64,000 nt of DNA from Neurospora intermedia (taxonomy: Eukaryota; Ascomycota; Sordariomycetes; Sordariales; Sordariaceae). The DNA is taken from positions 434,001-498,000 of the forward strand of contig BTPP01000002.1 of the NCBI GenBank assembly GCA_037102815.1, written 5' to 3'. The notes below the pieces were generated by a model. The model was not told the DNA's origin and made no database searches. It worked only from the letters and a program-made list of their open reading frames with translations. Both the position numbers and the translations under genes were made by a program. This document shows positions 34,662-47,019 of this stretch, piece by piece; within the stretch, counting starts at the first letter, position 1, and every line of letters begins with the position of its first letter.

Positions 34662-37570
34662 ATGGAAGCCGTCGAGAACTTCGTGCAGTTCATGGAGGAG
34701 GCCGCAGCAGCGGGGCATCCAGGACTTGAAGGCATGTGGAGGGTAATAAGTAGGTCACCCCCTTCATTTTTCGCATGGATTTTGACATTTCTCTATCGGT
34801 GCACGACGCCAATATGACCATACTGACAACCACGTCCAGTCTACCTCCACGAAAACATTATCCATCCCCAAACGAGAGCCTTCCAGCCCTTCGAAGCTTT
34901 TACAACGATTCCTTTGAACTACCAAGCATTTGCCAGAACTGCGTATCATTGGCTGCGCATGCATATCAGGCACAGAACTATCCGAACCGCCCTGATGGAG
35001 ATCGGGTACACGAAGCCAGGACTGGTCGACGGGCTTAGGTCCCCCGAAGGCGGACTTGCTGAGCACGAGCTCAACATGGTTCGTCGAAGGAACAGACGTA
35101 ACCAACCCGACCAGACGTTCATTCCGAGGATCGACTCAGGGATAGAGTTCTTTTTGACGGCTGGCGCTCTCCAGTATCTTTCTAGTACTCCCGTGGCTGA
35201 TGCCACAATTGCCGACATTCCACGGACCAAGGAGGCTATGAAGAGACATGTCGCGGTCATGGTCCGTGCTATACAAGACATGGATCATAGGTTGGCTGGC
35301 GATGCGCACCAAGTTGCCATTGTCAAGTTTACTTCGCCTAGGGTTTTAGAAGCGATCGCATGGGAGTTCATGGTGAGGTTCCTCACTAAGGAGTTTGAGA
35401 TTTCTTTTTGGGGGCGATAAGAAGCTAACCGTTTCCTGACGCAGTTTTGTTCAATCGACGCGGCAGAGGGCAGGCCGAACGTCTACCCCTGGGCCACCAG
35501 CTTCTTCCATAAGGAGTATCCCACGTGGGAAAGCCGATGGGACGATATGCTGATCCTCGTTCAAGTGAGTTTACCTGTGAAAGGTGATCAACTATGACAT
35601 TCCCAGTGCTAATCAAGGGCCTTGCCATGACTTCTAGACGTCAAAAGCGGCCGTCGCCAACGTGCTTCTGTGCCCGTATATTCAGCGCTTCGCAAATGAT
35701 CCTGATCATGAGCTTAAAGTACGTCAGACTGCCTCTTCGGTCCCAAGGACTAGTCCCCCTTCAGATACTAACAGCTGTGTAGCGTAAGGTGGACAACAAG
35801 GACACCAATCTTAATAAAGCATCGCAGCTCAGCGATTTAAAGGCCCTGGTGCCGGACATTAACAGCGTGGCAAATCCTGCTGCAGCAGTTGTTTCTGCCG
35901 CTGCCCGGGGTCCCGCGAACTCCCTTGCTCTTCCCCCCCTTCCCCATCCCAACGCTGGAGCGCCTGCTCAAGATGATGGTCGGGCTACATGGCCTACTGC
36001 ACAGCTTGTGTCCCGCCGTGGAGGTACTCCTCCCATAGCCATTGAGGAACCTAGACAACATCATACTCCGCTAGGTCGGAGCCAGCCTACGGGTTCGGTA
36101 CTGAGCCATGGTCGTTCACGATATATGATGACCATTGATGGTCTAGTGCCTCGAAGTCCACTCAACGGGATGGACTCAACATCCCCTGCTCGACCTGCGA
36201 CACCCGCTTCGCGTTCAAGGCAACGCGTTGCTCGCCCCAGCTCAATTGAGCGAGATGCTCTTGGAGGTGCTCCTTCCAATCAACTTCCAATTGCAAGATA
36301 TCCACAGCCACGCCGTGCGCAGCATGCTCCCGTTGATGCGCCAAGCAACTATAATAATCCCGTTTCACACCATGGGGAAGCGCGGAGTACTACCTATATA
36401 CCCTTTGCGCAATATGCCGGCCCTTGCGCTAACCCTTCTATTCCGCCTACGCCCCAATTAACTCTCAATACTACTCCAAGCGGAATCCATAAACATAGCA
36501 ATCCAAGTGATTCTCCTATCCCCCTTGCTACCTCGACTGCTAGGCAGTCTGCTGCTCCCATCCAGCCCATCAACACCCCGCCTGTCTTCTTTGGCGCAAA
36601 CGCCGCTCCCTAGGATGGAGAGGGCGTCGCGAATGATAGGAACTGCGAGGAGCAAGCCTTTGCCAATACAGAGTGGTGTCAGGCACCTCACGTAATCCAA
36701 CAGGATGGAAGAACGGGGCAAGGACAGGTCGAACCTAGCGAGTACACCGGAGACGGAGCCTTTGGAAACCAATATGCTTTCGAGTGGAACGGCTCTCTTC
36801 TGGAAAGGCCCCTTCTCGAAAGAGACGTTACGGCTCCTGTGGGAAATGCTGCCAATGAGTTCCATGGGTTGGGTTCCTACCAAGGCATGAATCCGGGATC
36901 TTATGAGGCGGCAGAAGGGTATGGGGACGCCAATGGCATGTTTTATTCCCATGCTGCTAATAGCGAGGCCACCGGAGTGGACTTCGGGCAAGCCAGCCAC
37001 GAATTTGAAGACGCCGGGGTTGCGACAGCTTCTGGAGCTAGCGGGATGCCGATGGGCGATTACGGCCCATTTGGAACTAATGCAATTGATGGAGAATGGA
37101 ATCAGTGTGGTAGAAACTTCGACGAGTCAAACTCCGAGGTGGGACGCGCGGCGAATTCGGGGATCGTCGCCGGCCATCCTGTCGGCGATTTGTTTGCCAA
37201 TGCCACTACTGGAACTTGCTCCAACAACATAAACGGTCAGAACTCGGTTGATGATGGACAGCAGCAAATTGGCATTTGGGGAGCAGCGATCGTGGACGGC
37301 CATTCTGCCAACAACACTCACGGCAGCGTTGCACGGCCCATTCCTAATCACGGTAACCAAGGGGTGAACAGCGGGGAGGTTGTGGGAGCTGGACATTCCA
37401 CCGAAGGAGTGGATGGCGATTGGAACGAGGTTGCGCTTGCAGCGCTCAACAACGACGAAACACTTGGCTGGCATGTTAGCAGCTCAGAGAGTTCAGGAAG
37501 GAAGAGGAAACGAGGAGACGACGATGAAGAGGAGGAAGAGCCTCATGCTCAGAGGCCCCGACAGAGTTAA
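34662..37570 (+). CDS. Array gene G (type 1), one in-frame TAG
   Basis: Five exons: 34662-34749, 34840-35372, 35445-35564, 35638-35718, and 35783 onward; all junctions in phase. Core: FVQFMEEAAAAG..MWRVI / IYLHENI, RTAYHWLRMHIR, IGYTKPGL, AEHE, IEFFLTAGALQ, ADIPRTKEAMKRHVAVM, VLEAIAWEFM, YPWATSFFHKEY, RWDDMLILVQ, TSKAAVANVLLCP..RFANDPDHELK, RKVDNKDTN. The tail, rich in Pro, Ser and Asn, stops at TAG 36611-36613 (550 residues). It reopens in frame for 318 codons (DGEGVANDRN..) with Gly/Asn-rich sequence and ends SGRKRKRGDDDEEEEEP..RPRQS. The start of the post-TAG part resembles that of C (DGEGV). A long form would have 869 codons. Confidence 0.82.
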
Positions 37571-38384
37571 CTGGCCTGAGGAGTCAAATGATGTCAAAGG
37601 TGGTCACTAGCATTATCATGAACTAGAGGTACCTTGCCCATGGTCCATGGATGACCGCCAATGACGAATTTTCGCCAACGACCTTGCTCCTCAATCCCAG
37701 CATCACTGGGCCTGAACAATTAGCACCCCGACAGCCTCGTATACGGTTACAATGCCGACATCCACTTATAATTGATAGGGGATCCTTACCTTTTGCCATT
37801 CATGCTGCTGATGTGTTTGTGCCATGTCATATGGGATGACTCGTACTGCTTCTCGCTTTCCTGGCTGTGACTCTCCTCCTCCTAACGATATCTAGGGGTA
37901 TTTCGAATCATTTCATCATGTGACTACCACCTACAGGCAGGAATCCAGTGACAGAGGCCGCCGTCATCCAGTTGCCACTGACTTGAGGCATAAAGTACCA
38001 CTGTGTGGATAGGTATATAAGAAGTGTCTATTCACTTTCGCTACAGCCGCTTCATACCTCTAGTCTCAATCACATTACCTCATTCTCTCACTTCTGGCGT
38101 CTTTGTACTTGTTATAGATTCCTTTCGCTTGAGTTATAAGTATACCTACCTACTCACCAGCTTCTCTTTGGTACCATTCATCCTTCAACATACCTCTACT
38201 TACCTCAATTAATCCACAACCACAGCACCCGAGCACACACCCAACGCTCTACCTCAACCCCTTCAAATTCGTCTGCAGTGCCAGCCATACAACCCTACCT
38301 TACCTAGTTGTACTCATTCCAAGAAGATACATGAAGATAACCTACCTGAAAGCTGCCCCCTGTGAACACGCTTCATCTTCGACC
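37571..38384. other. Intergenic stretch upstream of H1
   Basis: 3' flank of G, a TAGAGGTACC motif near 37622, a TATA-like box at 38014 and a CT-rich leader. Confidence 0.35.
38014..38021 (+). promoter_or_regulatory. TATA-like box upstream of relic H1
   Basis: TATATAAG about 370 bp before the ATG of H1; the promoter outlived the gene. Confidence 0.3.
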
Positions 38385-38990
38385 ATGGACGGACTCCCCC
38401 AATATTGCAAACATGGCCGCACCGCTAGGTACCTAAGTATCACCCAATGGCTGAAGACGGCTGCGCAAGCCAATGACCCAAACCTCCAGCTGTGGTAGGA
38501 CATAATCAGTAAACCATCCCTCCCCCCCTCATCCCCCAGCCACTACGCACGACACCTGGATGATAAAACTGATCATCACACACAGTTTACATTCAAACCA
38601 ACATAACAACAGATCCTGCTACCAGAGCCATGAGACCTTTCAATTTCTTCCAGTGGACCTATCCGGTTTCCCATGATTCTCACTTTGCTATCGCAGCATA
38701 AGACTGGCTGGTGAGGCATAACCGGCAGTCCCTTACCATTCGCACTCGCTCCGTTCAGCCAGGAATCCAAACGGGTCTGTACTCACTAGACCGCCAAGGC
38801 GGCCGCCGCGAATATGTCCTGGTGCTCCTACATGGAGCGGTTCGCCAATAATCCAGCCGGCGAAATAAGGGTAAAATAGCATCCTTCATAGGTACCTCTG
38901 GAATACATATATCCATACTCCCACGCCGGCATTTGACTAGGTAACACCTTTGTAGCGGAAAACTGGCCATAAGGAAGACAATACGAAAAA
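38385..38990 (+). pseudogene. Array relic H1 (type 1, exons 1, part of 2, 4 and 5)
   Basis: Exon 1 from ATG 38385 contains TQWLKTAAQANDPNLQLW, then TAG at 38496-38498 exactly where the family has the Trp of YWxII, then DII and intron 1. Exon 2 starts IYIQTNI..MRPFNFFQW and has TAA where Tyr of the YDWLV motif is expected. Soon after VQPGIQTGL the sequence jumps to exon-4 material (TAKAAAANMSW..ERFANNPAGEI) and a degenerate exon 5. The second half of exon 2 and exon 3 are missing here and occur instead in H2 just downstream. Confidence 0.75.
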
Positions 38991-39114
38991 AAGACAACAT
39001 GGTCGCCTCACTGAGAGCTCGCGTTTCCGCTACCTATGGATGCTCAGGTGGTCCCTCAACTCAACCAAGCTCCGGTTGAGACAGGTGCTCAGTCAGTAAT
39101 TTACCTACCTTACG

Positions 39115-39960
39115 CAGGCCCATCCATAATTCGCGAGAAGGGCATACGAATACCTGAAATTCGTTCACAAGCAATCTCTCACTAGCAGAGCAGCATTAGA
39201 GACAATTGGGCACACGAGACCGGGCCTTCTGAATCCCTTTCTTTCACCAACACCAAAGGGGGGGCCTCGCTGAATATGAGCGCATTACTATTCGCCGGAA
39301 GTAACGGACAGCACAGCCTGACCAGTTAGTCCTTCGTTGCCTATATTAGATCTGATGCAGAATTCTAGGTGGGCAACCGCAGGTGCCCTCAAATCTATTA
39401 ATAATAATCATCCTGTTGTTGACCCCGCAACTACGAGAGATATCCCAGTCGCATACCTCTATGAGACAAAAATGGCATGTGTGAGATTTATGGTCGATGC
39501 TCTCAGGGATATTATGATGGTCCAGAAGCTGCGTGGAGACTTGAAAGATATCAACGAAATTAGGTGCACGTCCGATTGGGCACTGGAGGCCGTGGCCTGG
39601 GAGTTACTGGTGCGTTCATGTTTCTTATATGTAGTGGCTCCGTGATGTTTAAGTATTAACTACTTAACTTTAACCCTTGTAGGAGGATGTGATAGCGGCG
39701 CGAAAAGGAATGCAGAACGTCTATCCGTGGGCGACTGCTTACTTCCACGAACAATACCCCAATATCACGACACGATGGAATGACTTGGTGGCGCTCGTCA
39801 TGGTAAGCTCGAATCGCATCAGGCATACTGGCAATTGCCCATGTGTCTCTCATCTTATTATATCAGGAGCTAACGGGTTCTCGATCACGTTTCGAAGGCC
39901 GCAGTCTCCAACTTGTCCGTCCCGTCCTACGTCCAGCGATATGTCGTGGCCGTCGGGAAG
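39115..39960 (+). pseudogene. Array relic H2 (type 1, exons 2-4)
   Basis: Starts in exon 2 (RRAYEYLKFVHKQSL, IGHTRPGL). It continues through AGALKSINNN, TRDIPVAYLYETKMACVRFM and ALEAVAWELL to intron 2, exon 3 (NVYPWATAYFHEQYPNITTRWNDLVALVM) and exon 4 (AVSNLSVPSYVQRYVV). Several breaks are present. Exon 1 is missing. H1 and H2 together may be one copy broken by a rearrangement or two truncated copies side by side. Confidence 0.7.
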
Positions 39961-42112
39961 GATAGGTAGCCTGCGCAAGCGAACTAGGCCAAGTATTTAT
40001 CGAGTATTGAGGCAGTATGCTGTGTGCCGGCAGCATCTAGAATGTCGTCTTCTGGCTCAAACTCCCCACACATTCGAAAGTCTTTGGTACGCCGACAGCG
40101 GCATGCCCAAGATCTGTGAGCGGATGTAGAGGGCTGCGCCCGTCTTTTGCGTTCCCAGGACGTACTCAGTGTCGAGGACGACAGTATCTAGGGGACGGTG
40201 ATCGACATAAAGTCGAGGATATCGAGATTGATTGAAATACAACGGTGGCCGAGGGCGGTGTTGCGGTTGCGCTCTGCTTTATCCTCATTGTCTGCTTTCT
40301 TTGTTTGGACTGTCCCTTGTCAGCTGGGGCGGCTTCGATAGACCAGTAAGCGATGTAGGAGAGAATACAAGGATGAAGCAAAAGACACCCTGTGACGACT
40401 GGGATGTTCTGTGCGGGTAACAACAACCGGACGTGGCGTGGTCCTTCGCCGGGCAGCCGGAGGGCTCCATGCATGCAATGCGTACCAGCGCCGCAGGGTG
40501 CACATCGTTCATTTGCAAATCCGCGTTGAACGACATGCCCGCATGCAGAAGCACCTACATGTACTTCCCCTCTCCTCACAATGTCACCTCCATGATCCTG
40601 TAGTTCTCTACCTTTGCCATCTTGACCATTGCTCCATCTCGACACCGACCTCTGTCTTCCCAGAATACTTCCCATCGTGGGAGCGCGAGTCGTCACCTGG
40701 AGCCTTGATGAGAGAGGAGCTCGAATATTGACGCGGCAGCTTTTGAGTAAAAGCCTCCACGTCCTTCTGCGGGAACGTCAATCAACATCACCATGCCGCC
40801 CCTGGCCTTCTCCGCCAACTTGATCGCCGTCATCAGAGTCAAGAGCGCTGCTGCTGGTCGTCGTATCGAATTCATCAAGCCACTCAGAAATGGGAACTGT
40901 TGGATCATCTGTAGTTCACCGACTGCCGACGTTGACACTGGTCACTTGGCCCAAGGCATCAGCCGCAAACATCCTGGTGTAGAGGTGGGTCAAAACAGTT
41001 TCGTCATTGGTGTATCGTTATCTACATATCCTGCTTTGTCCCTTCAGTTTCTCTTCTGATCGTGGACCTCCTCTTACATATATTCGAGCCCACTCTATAT
41101 GCTTCTTCTACACGCAGGGTCGCGACGGGCGAGGCGGCGGGCAGTAACTCGTCAACGAGATGGGTAAGCAGGCGACGGAATAGTTTCGAGACTTTTGCTT
41201 GGGCAACAGGCACATGTTAATGTCGTCGGCTTGTCGAGAAGTGGCTCGTATATTATTTGCTAGTTGCGGCCGGTGGAAAAGGGATGGATCGGTCGAGCGT
41301 GGGGGTGATTCGGTGGCTGGCGACATGGATTGGTCGACGTTCTACTTAGGTACTGCAAGGTGTCAGCGAAAAGAAAAACGTTCATCAGAGGGCGATGAAG
41401 GAAACTCGTCTGTTGCGACTCAGATGGAGAGGGATCGACTCGCGACAGACGAAAACGACGACTTGACGGATGGACGTGTCTCAGGAGACCATCTCTTTGC
41501 TTGATGTTCGATCCGTTTCGGTGGGAATCCTGAACTGGATTTGTCTTGTGGAAGCTTGAAGCGACATAACCGCCCGCTAGTGAGGCTGAACGACAAAAAA
41601 CCCGAACCAGCGTTGGCTGAGTATTGGCAACATCGGCGGGGGACTACGGATGAGTGTCCGATTTTGGGCGGCATGCGAGCCCTGAAGTGACGACCTTTGG
41701 AGGGTTTGACGAGCTCGGTTCAGGGGCATCAACGCCTCAAAAATTGTTAGTGGACGGGAAGCCCATTTGCAAGCTGCGGGGTGCAGACTCTCACATTTTG
41801 GGTTGTTCTTGCCCTCTGACCTTGGTGTTTCCCTCGCTGTCGCCGAAGCGACTTCCTCACCTGGTTTCTCCCCTCTGGAGGTGGCCCGTGCTTATAGACC
41901 ACCCTTTCCTACATCGTTTGTCCTTTTCTCTAACAAAAAAAAAACGCGCTTCTTTCTCTTCGGCAAAGTAGCAGCAGAGTAACACTCATTTGAAGATACC
42001 TCTACTTCGTTATTCTTCTCGTCTCCTCCACCTCTTTAGTTGTAAGCGGCTTCGTTGCTTTGGACTCCTCTACTCCTTTTTCTCCCACACTCGTACACTC
42101 TTCACTACAGCC
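39961..42112. other. Intergenic stretch between type-1 and type-2 halves of the array
   Basis: No supported gene. A fragment at about 40640-40700 (TSVFPEYFPSWERE in one frame) loosely recalls the exon-3 motif TSFFHKEYPTWESR of G and may be a further relic. From about 41000 the sequence is a leader or promoter for the next gene. Confidence 0.3.
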
Positions 42113-43604
42113 ATGAATTGCCAACCATGGCCCTCGAGGTAAGTTGCTCTCGTTACTAACTCTGAATCATTCTCGAGCGCAGGAATATGGATTCCCCCAG
42201 TGTAGCCCCGCCTTGCCAGAGGTACATCACGAGCAAAGACCATTTCTATCAGCGCTAGGCTGAAAAGGAAGCAGCGGCCTTCAGCGCCATGGTTCCTGAA
42301 AACTTTGCCGACTTCCCCACCAGTGCGGTCGATCAGTGTACTCTCGTGGACCAGATGATGGTGGCAATGAAGGATACAACCGACATCCTGGACAACCTGG
42401 ATAACAATGCCCATATCAATTGTATCCGGGCCAAAGCCGATGACGAAGTGGAAGAGAAGGCGTGGGAGGTCATGGTCAGTATTTACATCGAAACACCGTT
42501 GCCTATCTACTGACATAAATCTTGCTGCCATGTAGTTTGATGCATATGACGCTCAAAGAGGCAAGCGTGTCTCCAGACTCCTTACAGCCTACTTCCCGAA
42601 CCTCATGAATCGCTGGGAGGCCTTGGTAGCACTAATGCGCGTACGTACCCTTACCTGGACTGTCAAGACCGAGTCATGAAAGCGATCGCTGACCATACAC
42701 TACTGGAAGCACTCCAAGGCTGCCGTAGCCGATCTGTTCGCCTTACCCTACATGGATCGATATGTGCACAACCCAGTGACACCAAACTCTCAAACAACTA
42801 TACAAACAAGATGCGAGACTTCAACAAGGACGTCAAGGCCGCGAGCAAGTTCCGTGGCTCGGTGACCACCGTTGACCAAGTCACTTCGATTTACGACGCG
42901 GCAGGAAATCTCGTCAGTACCTTCTTCCGTCCCGAGAAACGCCCCCTGAGCGACTTTCTAGGTCATCGCTTGGCTGGAATCGCGAAGCCGAAGCGGGTCA
43001 GGACGAGGACAACCACGGGAGATTCCACAGCACCGACCTCTGGCAACAGCAGTAACTCGGAACAGCACGTCGGGGGCACAGCTGGCAGCTTTATGACCCC
43101 CATTCAAGAGGAAGAGGAGAATCTTATGGCTGCCATCCAGGAAGATGAAGAGGGTGTTATGGCTTCAACTCAAGGAAAAGAGGAGGGTGCTATGGGCGAA
43201 GCCGACAAGGACGACGGAGACAAAGCGCTTGAAGGTCTCAACGAACTTAGCACCCCCAGTCCCGACGCCGTTAATTCCCATTTCCACAATCGGTATCCCA
43301 CGCCCGTCCAACATCTTTTACTCGGCGAACATTCCCACATCGACCATAAGGATTTTACCCCGGACCAGCATCAGTCGCTTGGCGACCAGTCTGAGAAACC
43401 TTCGCCCAAGGGGCATAGGACTCCGCCTGAACACGGAACGGATGTGTATCTTTCTCCCTTTTTTGTAGAAGCGTACCATGAGCCATCGATAGTTACGATG
43501 GAGAAAATCTCGACAGCCAAGCGTTCTTGAATGGAAGAGCTACTAACAATGGATACTATCCGTACGAAGCTGATCTCGACTGGTACGAGCTCCAAGACGA
43601 ATAA
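42113..43604 (+). pseudogene. Array gene J (type 2, damaged)
   Basis: A possible first exon, ATG 42113 to 42138, is joined by a GTAAGT..TACTAAC..GCAG intron in frame to ATG 42187. Exon 42187-42474 has TAG at 42256-42258 (YQR then AEKEAAA), then the second-half core: ADFPTSAVDQCTLVDQMMVAM, IRAKADDEVEEKAWEVM. Exon 42536-42640 reads FDAYDAQRG..LMNRWEALVALMR. The next exon has HSKAAVADLFALPYMDRYVHNP, but the following intron and the ELD codons are gone and the frame shifts into TKLSNNYTNKM. The tail has tandem IQEEEEN/IQEDEEG repeats, slips frame once more near 43460, and ends DLDWYELQDE. Probably a recent pseudogene, unless the TAG is bypassed and the rest are assembly errors. Confidence 0.7.
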
Positions 43605-44834
43605 GACGTGTCACTGAGGAGGCAAGCGCCCTCGGTGCTTTGGCTCCGATGACAAATCTGAGGTCTTAACATGGAGTGGGTAGTTGGAAGAGACGCAAGT
43701 TGCGTCTGGGAGGTGATTCACGACCGCAGTGTTCGTATTGACAAGGCCTCTGAGCGAAGCTATAGTGGTATAGCCCGCCAACTATCGATGGCTTCAGTGG
43801 TAGTAGATTGAGCTCGAATTGAGTTTCAGTTCGGGCAGCGCGGAGTAAGGCGTTTCCAGTGTGCTGCCAGATGCCCAGATTCCGTTGTTTCCAGCTGTTT
43901 CTTTAGTAACTTTGTCTTCTTTATTTTCTGTCACGAGGCCTACAAATTCTCATATGTTGATCGCGTCCCATTTATCCCTTGAGCTTGTGCCCCTGCTTAT
44001 ATCACCTCGACTGACAACTGCGATCAATCTTTGCCTACGTACTACGTAGCGGTAGCTGCAGAATCATATTCTCAAACGCCTGAAGTCACCCATGACTGCT
44101 TTGTCATTACCTGCTTCATAGCACGATGGATAATCGTTCCAAATATTGGGCAGAGGCTCGGTTATGTCTGGTGCAAGTTGTCCTGGTTCTCTCCTAATCA
44201 CTGTCATGTCCCTCATTCTTGGGATCATTCTCTGGCGGTATCCATCTTTAAAAAGGAACAACTCAATCTGTCCTTGTATTCATCCCCTTGCATTTCAGAA
44301 CCTCCCTCCTCCGTATCTCATCGCGTACATTTCATCTCATGTGTTTGATGTCCTCACTGCCGACGGGCAACTGCCGTCAGTTTCTTCCAGGTCCAGATGG
44401 CCCATGCGGCAGGCACCACGCTCTCCAGGCTGACCCCTTCACCTCCTGGTCTGCAACAAGCTCCTCTCTCGGTTTGGTGTTTCCCCCCAACCTACATCAC
44501 TTCTGTTCGTCCACTAAACTGCCTTCGCAATCGTGAAGTGTCGTGTCGGACAGCAATCTTCACGCTCGAATTCCGCGATTGTAATTCTCGCTCCTTTGCT
44601 ACATTTCTTCAACTTCTTTACTAAAATTCCTCGTAAGTCGCGTTATCCAACCCTTGCCGGAATCATGACCTTCTACCCCGCCAGATCGCAACTGTTCTCG
44701 ACGCCTTGGATCGCATCTTATGTTATGACCAACATAACCGTCACCTCTTCGAGCAAGCCTCAACAATGGCCACTCACTTGTCGGTTATATACATAACGTC
44801 CCGAACTCACACATCCTCAAACTTCTTGCAGAAA
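43605..44834. other. Intergenic stretch with a conserved hairpin
   Basis: 3' flank of J including the hairpin at 43691, and a CT-rich leader of K from about 44400. Confidence 0.4.
43691..43707 (+). other. Conserved 3'-flank hairpin, copy after J
   Basis: AGACGC-AAGTT-GCGTCT: six pairs around an AAGTT loop. The copies after K, L and O keep the pairing with different bases. Confidence 0.5.
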
Positions 44835-46330
44835 ATGGATTCTCCCAACCCTCCTCCGGAGCGAGTCGCAACCAGCCTTGAACATTTCCGCCAGATCCAA
44901 CGAGAGAAGCAGGCCGAGAGGGAGGCAGCCGCCACCCCCCAGCCAAACACCACGGCCGACGATTTTCCCAATGACCCGGTCGCGCAGTGCGCCCTAGTCA
45001 ACCAGATGGTGGAAGCCATGCAGAACATGGATGATATCATCGACAACTTTGTCGATAACCCCAACGAGAACGACGCTGTTCGTTTCGTTCTGTCTGTTCC
45101 AAGAAAGGACCTACTGGAAGAGAGCTGGAAGCTATTGGTAAGTAGTCCTGTCACAATCTGATGTACCATCCATCACATCATGATTAGCTTCCCCGTCTTT
45201 CTAACTCTTTTCATCGTGAAGGGCAAAGCTTACGACGCCCAGCGTGGAATCCTCGAACCCGACGTATTCTCGCCGGAGATTCCCAACTTCATCACCAGAT
45301 GGCGGTTGATGATGGGAACATTCAGGGTAAGCGCCTTCGTTCTGCTATGTCCAATTACCGGTAACATCTTCAGCTGACATGGGCGCTTAGCATTGTAAGG
45401 CTGCTGTCTCGGACTTGTTCTCCGTGCCATTTGTGCAGAGGTACACAGCTAATCCGGTTATGGAGTTGGATGTGAGTTTCATTGAGTCCCACATGATGGG
45501 TCGCCTGCTAACGTGTTTGTCCCTTCTGCTAGACGAAGGTATCAAACAACCATACAAACAGGATGAAAAAGTACAATAAGGAGATCCATGGAGCTGACAA
45601 GTATGGAGGGGGTGCGACCACGGTTGGAGACGTTACCGAGGCCAGAAATGGCTTGGGTGAAGTTGTTGAACGATTTATCAAACCGAGAAAGCGTCCCCTT
45701 GCCGAGCTACTGGGTGAGGACCTGGCGAGGTTCGCCGAAGTCAAGCGCCTGAGAGCCCGCACGGCCACTGGAGGTTCTGCTGCTTCTGGACATGCATCCG
45801 GCATCGCCGCGGCCGTCGGTATTATGCCCACAATTGAAGGAGAACCCGACAATATACAAGAACAGCCCGCCTCTCAGGAGCGACATACCGCCATCCAGGA
45901 AAATCCCGCCGCCATGCGGGATGAAGCGGCATCCATCCAAGAGGAACCCATTGTCGATAAGCAACTTGCTCATCAGCAGAACCAAGAGGGATCAGGACCT
46001 CTTGTTGTCTCTAATTGCCCCAGCAGCCCTGAGCCCGGTTTTGCCAACTATAGCGCTCTTGACCAGAACCAGGCACCCGATCACCAACAATCATTGGACG
46101 GAGAGTTTGGCTATAACTCGCTGGATCAGTATCTGACTGGCCCCGAGCCCGGAGAAGATGACGGCCCCTTGATGTGGGATCAAGAGCATCAGCAGCCCGA
46201 CGTTTTCGTGGATTTCTTTGACCTCGACAAATACATCCGCCGTTCCCAATCCATCACTGGTAGTTCCGAAGACAATAATGGCGGTCAAGCTGGCGAGGGA
46301 TCTGGATCTGCGGATCAGTCCAAGAACTAG
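44835..46330 (+). CDS. Array gene K (type 2), intact
   Basis: Four exons: 44835-45137, 45222-45326, 45391-45471, 45533-46330; 428 residues. The start is chosen because J begins MDSPSVAPP and M begins MDPNDPHAP, against MDSPNPPPERV here; in-frame codons upstream look untranslated. Core: DDFPNDPVAQCALVNQMVEAM, LLEESWKLL, AYDAQRGILEPDVFSPEIPNF, TRWRLMMGTF, CKAAVSDLFSVP..RYTANPVMELD, TKVSNNHTNRMKKYN. This corresponds to the second half of exon 2 plus exons 3-5 of type 1, with introns at the same places. A conserved linker, RFIKPRKRPLAELL..VKRLRARTATGG, is basic and may be an NLS. The tail has repeated IQE(N/E)P units and an acidic, Trp-containing end. No internal stop. Confidence 0.85.
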
Positions 46331-47019
46331 TCCTCAGGTGTCAGTCCTGGCGACTGATCGACCTTCCACTGATCATATCGATCTTTCGAGCAAGCGCTCC
46401 AGAAGTTCTGGCTTGGACTACTGGTCTAACGCCTATCGTGAATGGGGTGGTGGGGAGGGCGAGGTGCAAGTTGCATCGGGATGGTGCCTAATATGTCTTC
46501 GATATGGCCTTTAGCGTGGTGGACCGAACTCGAGTTGGGTTCTAGTGTTCAAAGCGGCGCGGCGTAGAACGTTGTTCCCTGGTGTAAGTCGCCCAGAACT
46601 TCTTTTATTTTGTCCTGTAACCTCTCAGTGCGTCCTTTTCGGGCTATTCGCGGCTATACATATCAGGCTGGGACCTGTTACCAGCTTCCTTCTTGTGGAG
46701 TGCGCACACGATGCCCACCTCCATCCAGCAGATAGTATGAGATAAATCTCAGTTAACCAGTTTCATAACACTCGTTGCAGTTGTCGATTCTTCCATATTT
46801 TGCTTGTCTTCCTACCTATGTTGTATGTCGTATAACAGACCACAGATTTCCAATTATCAGTTCTTCATTTGGTACCTCTACCCCCTCGTAACACGCCAGG
46901 GAAAATGCATTCGGCCCTTCATTTTCTATCAATCCGAGTCTTCTTTAACAAGTAGCTTGTTATTCGAAACAACATAGAGTCGTTATTATATATAATACTG
47001 CAAGTATTATGATCAAACC
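46331..47019. other. Intergenic stretch with a conserved hairpin
   Basis: 3' flank of K, similar in parts to the flank after L; an AT-rich segment (46900-47010) with TATATATAATA at about 46987 just before relic L. Confidence 0.4.
46463..46477 (+). other. Conserved 3'-flank hairpin, copy after K
   Basis: GGTGC-AAGTT-GCATC: five pairs including one G-T (G-U in RNA) around the AAGTT loop. Confidence 0.5.

Noticed and set aside
14216-36613. Explaining the tail TAGs as RIP damage of tandem repeats
   Set aside because: RIP would also turn the many CAA codons of the tails into TAA and would leave clusters of changes; the tails carry single stops and intact CAA/CAG runs.
40629-40731. Exon-3-like fragment of the array family
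   Set aside because: Only about 15 residues resemble TSFFHKEYPTWESR, with no neighbouring exon; not listed as a separate relic.
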